From Zonotrichia leucophrys gambelii (lineage: Eukaryota; Chordata; Aves; Passeriformes; Passerellidae): a stretch of 64,000 nt of DNA. The position numbers and the translations under genes were made by a program. Positions 44,901 to 57,474 of the stretch are shown in pieces. How positions within the stretch are numbered: the stretch's first letter is position 1; each line of letters starts with the position of its first letter. The notes beneath the pieces are model-generated. The model searched no databases, had not been told where the DNA came from, and saw only the letters and a program-made list of their open reading frames with translations. The stretch lies in the NCBI RefSeq assembly GCF_028769735.1, contig NC_088179.1, positions 1,426,001 through 1,490,000 on the forward strand. Reading direction: 5' to 3'.

Positions 44901-47798
44901 GTGAGCTTCCAGGTTTTTTTCATCCATGCAGTATCCACACAGGGGAATGCCAGCCCCAGTTTGGAGGGGCTGAGGATCCAACACCACAAGCAGGGGGCAC
45001 TGCAGCTCTCCTGCCCTCCTTGGGCACACAGCTCCAGCAGGGCAGTGGGGAGAGGAGCTCCTGGGGACACACACACCCCTCCCTCCCTGGCAGCTCCTCC
45101 CAGGTGAACTCCCCCAGAGGCAGTGAAGCAGTTTCTCCAGGCTGGAAAAGGCCAGACCAACCTCCACCTGCACACTGAGACATCTTCACCCCCCAGTGCT
45201 CCTGCTGTCACCCCTCAGCCTTCCCAGGATTCTGAAACACTGAGTTACCCCTGCCCAGCGGGTGCCAGGTGAGACCTGCAGGGAGTCCTCAGCTTCCCAT
45301 ACAGACCTGAACACCTGATGGGTGCATGAGCAACATCCATTCTCACAGGTGGTCTGAGGGCAGGGGCATGGAAAGTCCTGCAGAGGGAGGGAAACCTGAT
45401 CACACTGCTCCAGCTTTAACTGATCTGGCACAGCGTGAAGGAGTACATGACAATAATTGATTTCTCTAAGTGCCATCACGCTGGCCAGCCTGTGGCTGGT
45501 TCTCCTTTAAGGAGGCTTTAGTGGCACCTAAAGTCTTTTCTTAGCTCAGTGACCTAGAAACTGCATTAAGATGTCAAGAGAACATGCACAATACGGTGGG
45601 GAAGCCACTTCCCAAGAATCTGAAGAAAAGATCATTATTATTGAGAGATATGGCTTGGAGCCAGGGCACTCATTCAGTTGTCAGAGGTATAAATAAAAAT
45701 GCAAAATAAAGCTAAGCTCAGCTTAAAAATACACTGATTGTACGTCACGGCTCAGCTAAAAACCACATCCTCTATTCTGATCACAGTGACATCCACAGAT
45801 ACAGTCCTTTGAAGTGTAAGCCCAGTGATGAAGTGATAAGGAAAAAATGTTATCTTCTAAGATACACCCAAAATAGGGGAGAAATCTTACTGAGCAATAA
45901 ATAATTTTAATTAAAACTACTTTACAGCTGGGGATCCAGTAGTAGCAATGACTAATGCAAGGGGAACAGGTGGCTGCCTCATAAAAAGCCCAGTTCCACC
46001 ACAAGCAGTGCCATTTCAAGGAGGCTGTCAGCAGCTCCAGCTCTGTGCTTCTCCATGGCCGCTTCCCAAAGCCTCATGTGCCCATGTTTTGGTGGTGGAG
46101 CCACCCAAGCCCTTTGCAGGCTCTCCTGCCCTGGTGCTGGAGCTCATCTCAGGTTCTGTGAGCTGGGATTTGCTGTGGGACTCCCTGGCACAGTGTTTGC
46201 TCAGCACACAACAGGCACGTGGGGAGATAATTTGACAGAAAATTGAGAACACATAATTCTCTATTCAGAGTGGCATTGGTTTCCTTAATTCTTCCTCCTC
46301 CTGAGCAACGTTTAAATCAATTACAGTGAAATTAATGACTTTCACAAGCCATTTGCTGAGAGGATGGGCTGGGGGATTAGGCACTAACTGGGTTCCTTGC
46401 CACCCCCCAGCCAATTTAGAAAACATTCAGTGTGAAAGGCTTTTAACAAAGAAAAAAAAAGGCTCCTGCCATGTAGTTTATTAACATGCTTTCCAGGCAG
46501 AGAATCACAGACACACAGGAGGCTGGAGGATAACAAGAAGTCACCAACTCTCTCCCTCTGCACTTCAGGAGAGCAAAGTTACCCTTCACAGCACCTAAAC
46601 ACAGCTTTAGAACCATTATAAACTTTCTGAAGCACAAATACAGGGAGGACAAAGTACTTGCAGATGGGCAAGCAGGCAGCTCCAATGCATGAGACAGCCC
46701 TGCAACGAGGGCCCAGAGACACCTGAGTGCTGCCAGCTCTGGCCATGGCCAGGCCTTTAGAGCCCACAGGACACAGAAGCACTCTGGCCAAAATGGGCTA
46801 CATTTCTCCAGAACAGAGGATAAAACCTTCCCATCCTTCCTCTGTGCCTGTGAAGAACAAATCAAACTTGTGATTTGCACGTTCAGCCCACGTTACCCAC
46901 GTCTGCACACCTGCAGATGCTCAGAGATAACAAGAGCACATCATCTGGAGCCATGGAACACTTCTCCCTCAGCCCCACGGTGGTCTGTTCTGAAGCTCCT
47001 GCCCAGGTTCTGTGCTGATTTCCCAAACAGCACCCACTGACCTGCAGGGCTCTTTTTGCAGTGTAAGATTTGGTGCAAAGAGGGCTGCAATTCCTGACCC
47101 CAGACCTTGCTCAGCCTGCAACACTGGCAGGGATTTTACTCTTCTCAACTGGGACCTGGTTTTAAGAGGTCTCACAGAAGAACAGAGGGGCAAAGAGGAG
47201 AGGCATTTTCTGTTATTACCTTAATGTCTAGTGCTTCAAAAATATCCAAAGCCTCCAAAAATACCCTGGGCTGTACTGGGGCATGAAAGGACCATGGAAG
47301 TGATGACCTGACTCACACACAGCTAAAAGCTGCTACACCCTCCTCACCCCAAAAACCATTTCTTTATACAAGTCAATTATTTCCTGAAAAGGTGTCTGAA
47401 GGACCAAACTGTGGGATGCAGAGAGGAAAGCCTCATGGAAGTGAAGAGATATTAATGCTGGGAGCAGCTCTGTCACATTCTGCAGTCACAGGGTCAAGCA
47501 ATGATCCTTCCTTCCCATCCCAGCTTCCTGAGAGCTGGAGAAAATTGGAGCTTCAGGAAGCCACAGGTACCTGGACAATCCTTCCCCCAGTGGCAGCACC
47601 AAGCTCCAGCCAGAGCAGCACAGAGTGTTTGGGCTCTGCTGTCAGGCTCAGGATGCCCTCCAGGCATGGGACTGAGCCCAGGGCCAGTGGCAGGGCTCCT
47701 CTGGGCCCAGCAGGAGATGGGCAGCTCCTCTGGCACCCAGAGCCTGCAGCCAAGCTGCAGATGCTGCTTTTGAAGTAGTGGCTTCAAACAAAGGAAAG

Positions 47799-47817
47799 AT
47801 AAAAAAAAAAAAAAAAG
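47799..47817. repeat. A-tract
   Basis: A run of about 17 A within GATAAAA...GGAA; a simple repeat in GPC1 intron 3. Confidence 0.8.
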
Positions 47818-50800
47818 GAATAAAAGAATTATCTGACCCCAAATCCTTTCTCCTTTTGAAGCCTGGCTTAAAAGCAAATGAGAACCTGCAGCCTAGTTGC
47901 AATGTGACTGGACTCCTTGGCCTTCAGGGACCTTTAAGTACATCTGAAAGGCATTTAACACCAATAAAATAAGTTGAGCTCTTGCTGGTATTTTTCCTAC
48001 CCCCCTTCTCCCCTCGCACATTCCCCCCAGGCTGCTGTGAGCCATCTGTGCCTTGCTTCCCAGGGGAAGCAGGGTTAGGTAGAGTGGAGAGATGTGGGGA
48101 TGGAGAGCCAGGCCAGCCTGGGTGAGAACTGCAGGCTGCTGGAAGTGCTGTCACAGCCCCCAGATGTCAGAGGGACAGGGGCAGGGCAGCTGATGCAGGG
48201 CTGAGGCTGAGCTGGTCCTTAGCACTGCTGGTGGAGGTGATGTTCTCTGGGCTCTGGTCCCTCTACAAATCCCACCCAAGGCAGTGTGAGGGTGGCCTGC
48301 AGGGAGCTCTCTGTGCTGTGGAGTTGGTGTTTCCCACACTGACCATGTCCCTGCCCCGTGGCTGCTCTCCAATTCCCAGCCTGGCTCTCATGTCCCAGGA
48401 GCAGTGCAGACCCAAGGTGGGCACTGGGACCTGTGGTTTTGGTTTGGTGTGGGGTTGGTTGGGGTGAAACAAAACAGCTCCAGATGTGTCAGATATCTGT
48501 CAAAATGTGCCTGCACTGACTCTCAGGTCTGTTTTCCCAGGTAGAAGGCCTTGCTATCTGAATGGCCATTCTAACCTCCAGAAGCAGCAGTCAAACCCAG
48601 TGACATCAGGAAATGTAGGTTTCCAAAGCAAGGGATGCTCTGGAGCCAGCAGACACAGGCAGGTCTCAGAGGCAGGCACCGGAGGCAGGAGCACCTGGAG
48701 CTGGAGACCTCCCCAGGGCTGGGGCTGAAGCAGCCACAAAGGCTGAGCCATTCCTGGCACCCTCACTCATGGGATTTGTAAAGGCAGGAGAGGGAAGTTC
48801 TGCCAGCTGTGAAAAAACCTTTCATGGCAGTGTCTAAGGGAAAGCAGGTCAGCTCTTCAAGCCACAGATTAGGCTGTGTGTGCTGGGAAATGCAGGCAGG
48901 TATTCAAAGCCACTCCAATTACCCCAAATCCCTTGGCTGGAATCCTACAGCTGGGATAAAGCCGTCAGTGTGAAGAACAGCAGCTACAGAAACAGGTCAA
49001 GCAGAGGAGCTGATCCTGCTGGGCCAGCAGTGAGGAGTGCTCCTGAGCTTCCTGTGGGATGCCCAGCAGCCCAGGAATGGGCTCAGAAAGCCAGCCCTGC
49101 TCTCTTTTGGAACAAACCAGCACTCTGAGGAGAGGTTTGTGTCTCACAGGGGAGCTGGCCAGCTCTGTGGTCAGAGCTGTCTGCCATGTGCCCATTTCAC
49201 ACTGGGAACATTTCACTTTTACAGTCTCCTCGTGGAGGGACCCTCAAATATTATGATCAAAACCCAGAAGGGCTCTGATGCTCTTTGCACTTCCACGTGC
49301 ATAACTGGAAATCTGCTCCACTCACTGGGCAGTCAGTGCCCAGTTTCTCTAGTGACAGGAGGGGAGCTGCAGGTGTGCCAGCCCTGGGCTGGTGCAGGGG
49401 AGCTGCTGTGGGGAGCACACCCTGCTCCCTCCAGCACATGGTCAGCAGCTGCCTTGTGCATGTTTATGCCAGCCCTGATGTAATTAGCACCTTGATGTGT
49501 GTTAAATGAACCAAGCTTTCCCATTTTTCAGAGTGAAACTCTAAAAGAAACAGCTGCAGGGCTGACAGAAATATGATTCTTTCAAAGTCTAATGAATTGT
49601 ATAATCACTTCAGTCATTATTTTGCATCTTCCTTCCATAAATGCACAGCCACGAGTCCTTGGAGCACGGTGAGGTTTGAGCATCACCAAGCCCATCATTC
49701 AGGATCCACCCAGTTCCCAAACCTGGCAGGGATGAGGGGCGAGCAGGGCACAGGCACAGCGTGCTGGGGGTGGCTGTGCTGGCTCTGGTGGCACAGGGGA
49801 CACAGAAAATGCCAGCAGAGTTCAGGGCCCCTCCTGCTGTCACCCTTGTGTGATCAGTGCTCGCTGTGGGAGGGACAGGGAGGATGGAGGCTGATGCCAA
49901 ATCCGTGCCCTTCATGCTCCAGCACACCAGAGCTGCTGTTGGGCCTCAGGCCAGACAGACTGCCTGGGTCCAGCCCTGCCAGCCCAGCAGCCACATGGCC
50001 ATTCTGCAGACTCAGGAAAAAAAAAATTAAATATGATGGCTAGTGTAATCGAGGCAAACTGGGGCAGCAAAACAGGGAGGAACATTGTTCCCATCTCCCT
50101 CCAGGCAGTGGTGAGGGCACCTGCAGAGGGCAGTGACAATGGCTCCAGAGGCAGCACCCACAGCTAATTGGGAGAGTCTGTCTTTAGATTCCTGTCTAGC
50201 ACCTAAGTGCCTTCAGATATTAAAAAGAGAGAGATCCACATAGACAGACAGACTGCTGCCATGTCCTCTCCCTCCAGAGGATAATACTGCAAGCCAACAC
50301 CTGCCTGTTCCACACACTCCCTGCTCTGCTCATTTAACACAGGTATTTCCAGCCGGTACAATTTTCAATCCTTTGAAAACTAGATTCAATTGACTTTTAA
50401 CCACCAGGTAAATATGGGAGACATATATCTACTTTCCTGCATTATTTCTATTCTATTCAGAACACCTATGGGTTTTTATCCCTGAAGGGCTGTGATTGAA
50501 ACATAATAAGGGATAGAAATACTGAAAAGTAATATGTGAAATACATAAGGATGTATTCAAGACTGCATGCTTCTCATCCAGCTTGATCTGAATCTATCTG
50601 AAAAAATTCCAATGTTATTACAAAATTCCCTCCCCAGCAGTGCTGGAAAGGAGCAGTGGTGTGTGTGGGGCTGCTGTACCAAGGTGTTTAAAGCAAGAAG
50701 GCAGCTGGTGGCAGGGTGATGATGCAGGGAGCACAGCCAGCTCAGGGAAAGGGATATTAAACTCCTGGGTTTGCAGGGGGAATTGGGCTGACTGGAACTT

Positions 50801-51474
50801 AGCTCTAAAATGGTTTCAGCCTTGCAATCTCACATACAAACTGCCAGGGACAGCTGACTGGGCAAGAAAACACGAGGCACTTCAGCAGAGGGGACACTTC
50901 CCTTGGCAAGGAAGGGCAGGCCCAGCACCCTTCAAGGTCACCCAGCTGTGGGCAGGGCTGGGCAGCTGTGCCAGGTAGCTGCTGCAGGACCACTCCCTCA
51001 AGGTCAAGGGTTTATCTCAGCCTGGAGCCTCAGCTGGCTCACAGGAAGGGGTGTCTGCAGCACTGCAGGGTTCCCACTTGGCCCTTCAGCCCTCCTGAAG
51101 CACAGCCAATCCTGCAAAGGCTCCCTGGGGCTTTGTGCACCCTGTGGATTGCTGCTGAGCCTGTTGATTGCTGCAGCATCACAGATGTCCAGCACAACCA
51201 CTGACAGCTCATTTTTGGAAAGCCTCACCAGTGGTTTGCAACGACAGGAAGGAAAACCAAAGAAAAGCCCAGGCTGCTCCAGCAGCTGCTGTTGGTACCT
51301 GGCTGTGGTGAGCTGCAGCCCTGCACCCTCCCACATCCCCTCCTGCTGCTGACACCAGCACCTGGGTCCTGCTGCTCCCTGCTGCCACAGGGAAACTCTG
51401 CAGGACACAAACCCACACATCTCTGCCATGCCAACCTGCACAGCTCTGGGGCATCCACATATTCTTTGAACAGG

Positions 51475-51800
51475 GAGAGACATAATTCTCTCTCCCAGGA
51501 TTTTCCTGGGAAGCTGAAAGTCTGTGAGAAAGCTCAGACAAAGAAGGGAAACAATTCTTATCTTCACTTGCTGCATCTGTTGTTTGGCACATGTAGAATG
51601 TGTTATGGAGATTGTTTACCAAAAGGGATTTCTTAATTGGACTCTGATGATGGTGTTTTGATTGATTGACCAATTAGGTGAAAGCTGTGTTGTGGCTGTC
51701 TGTAAGGGTCACAGGTTTTTCTTTAGTACAGTAATAGTGCAGTATAATACAGTATAGCTTAATAAAGCATTTGTTCAGCCTTCTGAAATCATGGAGCACA
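51475..51800 (+). mobile_element. Degraded LTR-like element
   Basis: Contains GGAAACAATTCTTATCTTCACTTGCTG-type sequence (here split by substitutions), then AGTACAGTAATAGTGCAGTA and AATACAGTATAGCTTAATAA, and ends near GCCTTCTGAAATCATGGAG. It shares this order with the 56215-56537 copy, and the terminal GCCTTCTGA..ATGGAG motif with the two clean solo LTRs. Boundaries and target duplications were not resolved. Confidence 0.65.
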
Positions 51801-54455
51801 TTATTCCCCACTCAGGGAGCTCACTGCCACAATACAGCTCCAAAGCCAGAGCTGGGATAACAGCCAGGGACAAGGAAATAAAAGTGGGGATATGAGGGTA
51901 TTGCCACTCAACACTGCTGTGGAACAACACTCTCATAACATCTACTTACAAACACTAACCCTGACTTCTCAGGATCAAAAGGAAGCCAATTTAGATAAAT
52001 GATGAATACTTTTACAGAAGTGAAATCCTTTAAAAGAAATAACATGTTATTTATGGATTTGTGTGCTTGCTGCTGATGCTCTCAGAAAAGATCAGTCACT
52101 GAAAGGATGGAGATGTCCCACCAAGCCATGGCAACAGAGTTCACTGCTCTTGAGATGCTTTAGCACAAGGGTTTCATAGGTGGGAGAAGAAGATTTTATC
52201 TTTGTTTCATTCAGTAAGATCAATTTTATTTCTACTTCACCAGAAAAGCAACTGAAAGCTGAAAGACAGAAGTGAAATATGTCCTTTCAAGCTGTGGAAA
52301 ACAGTGGGTATGAAAGATGGCTGCAGTCTTAAAGGACATGAGGACCATACTGTCTTTGTTATGTAATTGACTTGTTGGAAATGCAAAACATGTTTAGATA
52401 AACATTATTTTCCATATGTCCTATCAGCACATTCACTTAACCATTAAAAACATTTCTAAAAATCTATTTTTAGGACTTTTTAATTGGAATTTGGTTTCCA
52501 GACTGACCCACCATGTGTTTAAAAATTACTCATGTGGTAAATAGAAAAGCTGCCATGTACCTTATACTAACAGAAAAGTTTAAAAAAATAAGACTGAAAT
52601 AGGTTGTGAAACACAGTATTGGCTAAATAAAAATGTACTGATAGCTGACTTCAACTTTCATTGGTGAAATGAAATACAGCATTTAGTGAAAAAGCTTATA
52701 AAGAAAATCATTGTATTTTGTTTCAAACTCAAATGAGAACCAGCCTTAAGAACATCTACTGAGAAAAGGAAATGCAAACAGCAATTAAAATCGATTATTT
52801 GAGTAAATGTTTCTTGCTTATGTAGCTGGTCTTGCTTCACATCAATCTCCACTACCTTGGGAAAACTTAAAATTTAGAAACAAGAACCAATGAAGACCCA
52901 GCAAAGGAAAGATTGTCGTAATAACTCATTTTCTGACTGATAAGCAAAATTCATTTCAAATCACTTCCTCCGGCTGCCTTTGGAAATGGAACATCACGTG
53001 TGTGCTCTCCTGACAGGCACAGGCTGTCGCCAGGGCTGCAAGGGAGCTTGGAGGGCTCTGGGCACTCTGGCCTGCCCAGGGCAGCTCTCCTGAGTGCCCA
53101 GGGATGCAGGAATGCAGCACAGACTGGGCAGTGCCCTGTGTGCCCCTGTCCCCAGGGCACTCTGCAGCACCACTGACCCAGGGGGGCTGAGCAGTGAGAG
53201 CAGCACGGGACAAACCCAGCCAGGGTCACAGCCACCACTGTTTGTCACCCTGCCTCTCCCTCAGGGCTTTCTGCTGCTGCTTATCAAGGGTTACCTCTCA
53301 GCCCTTGCCTTTCCTTCTGTCCCAGCTTTGCTCTCCCACTCCTGCAGCATCCCAGGTCACTTCCAGCATGTCTGTCCCAGGAGTGTGCACAGCAGCTCCA
53401 GCAAGGAGGGAGGAGCTCAGGGCAGCAGTGAGTGAGGGAGGGTTTCAGGGCAGCAGCTGGCAGGCAGCGACTCCACCAGCACGAGCCCCTCTCCTGTTTG
53501 CATGATGCTCAGAGCTGGAGCAAATGCTGGTTTTGGGCAGCTGCCAATCTCACAGCCAACGACCAGGATCCTAAACAGAACTGGGAGATGTGTTCTCTGT
53601 CACCCTGGCACGCAGCATCCCTGGGGGAACTCCTTCCTCAAGTGCCCTGCACTGGGGATTTTGTGGCTGCTGCTGTTTTGGTGGCTGCTACTTCATGCCA
53701 GCGATGAAAAACTCACTTGGCATTGTGCAACTTAGATGAAATCCTGCAATTTGTGCTGAAAGCACAGCTACAGGAACACAGAACCTGCCCATGAACACAG
53801 AGGTGCTGCCCTGACCCTCCAGGCATGCCCTCACTGTGTGTCAGGGCAGGGTGCCAGCCTGCACTTCCATCCTGCCCTGCCGGAGCCACACCAAGCCCAG
53901 CCCGGTCCCAGCCCAGATGGCAGCACTGCCCCTGCTCTCTGTGCCAGGCCAGGTCAGTGCAGCAAGCACCAATCAGAAGTTTTAGGACTTGGTGTCAGAG
54001 CCTGCAGTCTGTCAGGGTGACTTTGCCTTGAAAGCTTGGATGGCAGTAAAGATGAAAAATGGCTCTGCCATTTTCTCCTCCTCTGCCCTCAAACTATTTA
54101 TGCCCAGCAGGTCTCAGAGGGGCTGCTCCCACATGTGGCTCCTGTTCCTATCCCTGGGCTTCCTCTGAGACTGGGGCAGCTGAAGGCTGGGGAAGAAACA
54201 CCCTGTGGGCACAGTGAAGAGGGAGCAGGGATTAAAGAAATCTCCTGAAATCCACGCCTGTAGCTCACGCAGGGAGGCTCTCCCCCACTTAAAGACAGCC
54301 AGGAGCTCTGGCAAACAGCATCAGCCCTTCTCTGGAGTGCCCAGTGACACTGCCTCTGCACAGGGACCTGAGACAGGGACAGGATACACTGAACTGGAGG
54401 TGTCCCAGAAGCTGAAACCAGGAGTAGAAATCTATAGTTTTCCTGGGATTCGCAA

Positions 54456-54475
54456 ATAAATAAATAAATAAAATC
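54456..54475. repeat. (AAAT)n microsatellite
   Basis: Five AAAT/ATAA units following a unique segment; simple repeat. Confidence 0.85.
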
Positions 54476-55756
54476 AATTTTTTCCTGAAGTCCAAAGCTA
54501 GCTAATTTATTTCTAGGTGTTCATTTCAACAGGCCCCCTCAGTCCTCCTGACCAAAACCCTCGCCAGTGCCCCTTATGAAATTCCAACTTAAAGACTGCT
54601 GCTACCAGCTGACAGGAAAGTTGAACTCCAGTTTCTGACCTTCTTCTGATGTCACAAGTACAGAACAACATGAAAAATTACTAGAACCAAGGCACCAGCT
54701 GTGGGTTGAGTCAAGCACTCCACATCTATTTGACACAAGTGTAAATCCACAACTAAAATGGTGGTAAAGAAGACAGGGAAAATGAGCCAGTTTTGGTCCT
54801 CATAACAAAATCAGCTCTCAAGAAGGCTGTGCTGAGGTTTTCTGACTCAGTTCATGCAACAACAACACACTGGGTTAACTGCAGTGCCAGGGAGGGCTCC
54901 AGTGAGAGGAATTGTTGGGACCTTCCTGGAAAACCCCCCATCCTGAAGGGATGGACTGGAGGAAGCTGAGGGAAAAGGAGGATCTGTGACTTGTCATGCT
55001 CCCCACATCCTGTTTGATAAGTGATGCCCAAGAGAAGGAAAATTCAGAAAGGGGCAACCAGAATCAAAATCCAGTGGGCCAGAAGCCTACATGAAGGTGG
55101 GGGAAAAATCTGCTGCGTGTTGGTATCTCAGGTCCTTCCCCTTGGCTGATCCCATACCTGCAGTTTCCCTCCCAGCCTGTTTTACCCACCAGCCTCAGCT
55201 ACAGGCAGGATCATGCCCATTGAGCTGGAAATCTCTGCCATTCAGAGGATTTATGAAAAGTATTTTGCTTTTGTCCCCCTGAAATTACATCATTCTCCTC
55301 TTTTATGTGTCTTAAGTGCCAGGAGAGTGTGATGTTAATGAGATGTACAAAGGCTTTTGGGTAGCTGAACAGTTTTATAGTCCCACATTGATAAATTAAA
55401 GCATTTGTCACTGTTACCACATTAATGTTCCTTCCTGAGATCAAAGCCTGGATTTGCTGCATTAAGTGGGACCGTGCCCTGCTCCGTGTCACCACACAGT
55501 ACCTTCTGAGGAGCTGAATTGTGCTTCTGCATTTCTGCATCCACAGCTTCATCACACCCTGATTCTCACACCTGCTGATTCCCATCTCCACATAAGGCAT
55601 GCAAGCCTTTTTTTTTTAATGATGGATTTTCTCCTTGCTACCTGTGTGGAAAGCCTGACTATCTTGTTTCAGGACAATCACTTTCTTCTGGCTCTGAAAG
55701 GCTGTTTCTGCAGTAAAGAATACAGACAATTTCCTTTCTTCTGGAACCCTGGATTC

Positions 55757-55819
55757 AGTCATATTAATTTACATTTATATAGCACCTTTCATCCCTGAGG
55801 ATCCCAATGCACTTTACAA
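55757..55819. repeat. Ancient SINE/LINE-tail-like element
   Basis: TTTACATTTATATAGCACC, TTTCATCC and AATGCACTTTACAAAC in this order resemble the conserved 3' tail of old amniote retroposons (…TATATAGCRCYTT…AAAGCRCTTTACA). The family was not determined. Confidence 0.45.
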
Positions 55820-56214
55820 ACTCCCCCTCTCTGTACACAGAAGCTGTACAAATAGCCAGGCTACATAAACAGCCACAGGATCCCAGTGCCAGCCTCTGAA
55901 ACACATCCCTGTGCCGGTATTCCCAGCACACTCGTGGCCATCCAGCTCTGCACACATGCCCATCAAGGAGGAAAACATGGCAGTGTGATTTAGAGGCACG
56001 TCAGGAAGCACAAGTGATCTGGGCAGGCAGCAGAGTGGCTTCACAGCCTGGCTGAGTGACATCTCTGCTGCAGGGGTTAAAATGAGGCAAAAACTGATTT
56101 GTTGTGAGTTACATCTCAGTGTTTGAGTGCTGATGGCAGTGCCTGCAGAAGTCCAGGTTTGCTGCTCCCTCCCACTGATGGGTAACCCTTGAGTGTGGTA
56201 TTCACATTGCCCTC

Positions 56215-56537
56215 TGAGCAGAGAGAAGCTGTGGGACAAGCAGAGGAGAAGGAAAACACAATTCTGATCTCGCTTGCTGTGCCTGTGTTGTGCCAAAGTA
56301 GAATGCAATGTGGAGACTGTTCACCTAAAGTGAGGATGCTTTGTTCCTTTGGCCCGTCAGGGCCAGGTGTGTGTGGGACTGTCACAGGACAGTCACCAGA
56401 GAATGAGAGGTGAGTGCAGGGTGAGCAGCTGTGAGTGAGAGTGAGTGCAGGGCAGAGTCAGTTTAGATACAATGGACATAGTACAGTATAATACAGTAAT
56501 TCTTTAGCCTTCTATGATGGAGTCAGATGCATCATCC
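56215..56537 (+). mobile_element. Degraded LTR-like element, abutted by a younger solo LTR
   Basis: Shares GGAAAACACAATTCTGATCT, TAGAATGCAATGTGGAGACTG and AGTACAGTATAATACAGTAA, then GCCTTCTATGATGGAGTC, with the 51475-51800 copy. The younger LTR at 56544-56927 has inserted at or near its 3' end. Confidence 0.6.
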
Positions 56538-56933
56538 TCTCTCTGTCACAGACATCTTTTTATTAAAATCCTTTCATTAGGATTTTTCCTGCTGAAGCTG
56601 AGAAGTTTCAGCAACAAAATGTAAACAATGGTTATCTGCTGCAGTGGAATGCAACAGGTGCATCTGGGATTGGTCTCCTGTGGATGTTTGGATTTACTGA
56701 CCACTCACAGCAGAGCTGCTCTCACTCTCTGCCGAGACACAGATCTTTGTTATCATTCTTCTCTATTCTTAGCTTAGCTAGCCTTCTGAGAACTTTTCCT
56801 TCCTTTTCGTTTTAGTATAGTAATAATGTAGTATATACATCATAAAATAATAAATCAAGCCTTCTGATCATGGAGTCAACATTCTCACCTCTCTCTCATC
56901 CTGCAAACCCTTGTGACCATGGTCACATCTCTC
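56538..56933 (+). mobile_element. Solo LTR (ERV), 384 bp, with 6-bp target duplication TCTCTC
   Basis: The LTR spans 56544-56927 with TGTCACAGAC...GGTCACA termini. It is flanked by TCTCTC at 56538-56543 and 56928-56933. It is very similar to the LTR at 38812-39197 (shared TGGAATGCAACAGGTGCATC, TTCTCTATTCTTAGCTT, and CATCATAAAATAATAAAT). Plus orientation, antisense to GPC1; no internal ERV sequence. Confidence 0.9.
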
Positions 56934-57082
56934 CCCTTTGCTGGAGTCACCTTTGATTTACAATACACGATTAGTTATCTTTATAAAACTGGGAAGCATC
57001 TGCTTGCTTTGCAATGAAAACAAGGGAAAACAACCCCCCCTCCCAAGAGGTGAGGATGGAGGAGAGGGGAGCAGCAGCATAC

Positions 57083-57474
57083 CTGGGACACCTTTCTGAC
57101 CACATCGCTGCCCACCAGGAAGCCCTGCGCGTAGGAGCGCGCCGCGATGAAGGCTCGCGTCGCCTTCAGCTTCAGCTCCCGGGGCACCTCCCCGAAGGGC
57201 TTGTGCTGCTCGGCGTGTTTGACCATGCAGTCCAGGTACTCGTCTGTGATGTGGTACTGGGGGTTCAGCAGCTTGAAGAGCCTCTCCAGCAGCCGTGTCC
57301 AGAACTCGTTGAGGGCCTCCTCCAGGTTGATGTTGGAGCTGCGGTAGTAGCGGCGCAGCTCGCTGTACAAGTCCTTGAACACCTTCGCGTTCTGAGTGTA
57401 CAACTCTCCGTACAGGCTTGGAAAGGCATCATAAAGGGCCTTCTCTGACTTGTTCAACAAATCCTGGAAATAAC
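57083..57474 (-). CDS. GPC1: GPC1 exon 3
   Basis: A 392-nt exon, phase 1 to 0, encoding 130 residues plus the split first codon. It starts YFQDLLNKSEKALYDAFP, contains ELYTQNAKVFKDLYSELRRY and LNEFWTRLLERLFKLLNPQ, and ends GFLVGSDVVRKVSQ. It matches human GPC1 HFQHLLNDSERTLQATFP, ELYTQNARAFRDLYSELRLY and SDVVRKVAQ. It forms much of the elongated alpha-helical core. The best alternative family member, GPC4/GPC6, is less similar, and the DUSP28 neighbour supports GPC1. Acceptor CTTTCAG ends at 57475; donor GTATGC starts at 57082. Exons 1-2 (signal peptide and the CPQGYTCC segment) are not in the window. Confidence 0.95.

Larger units (their letters stand above)
41605..57082. other. GPC1 intron 3 (15.5 kb)
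   Basis: Long intron between GPC1 exons 3 and 4. It contains the acceptor duplication, a 30-bp minisatellite (41759-41921), a degraded LTR-like copy at about 51475-51800, a second one at about 56215-56537 interrupted by a clean solo LTR (56544-56927), an ancient SINE/LINE-tail-like element near 55757-55819, and poly(A) or simple-repeat runs (47799-47817; 54456-54475). No convincing nested gene was found. The minus-strand frame at 44748-45173 is discussed as a low-confidence observation. Confidence 0.65.

Noticed and set aside
57014..57448. 144-codon plus-strand frame
   Set aside because: Antisense shadow of GPC1 exon 3.
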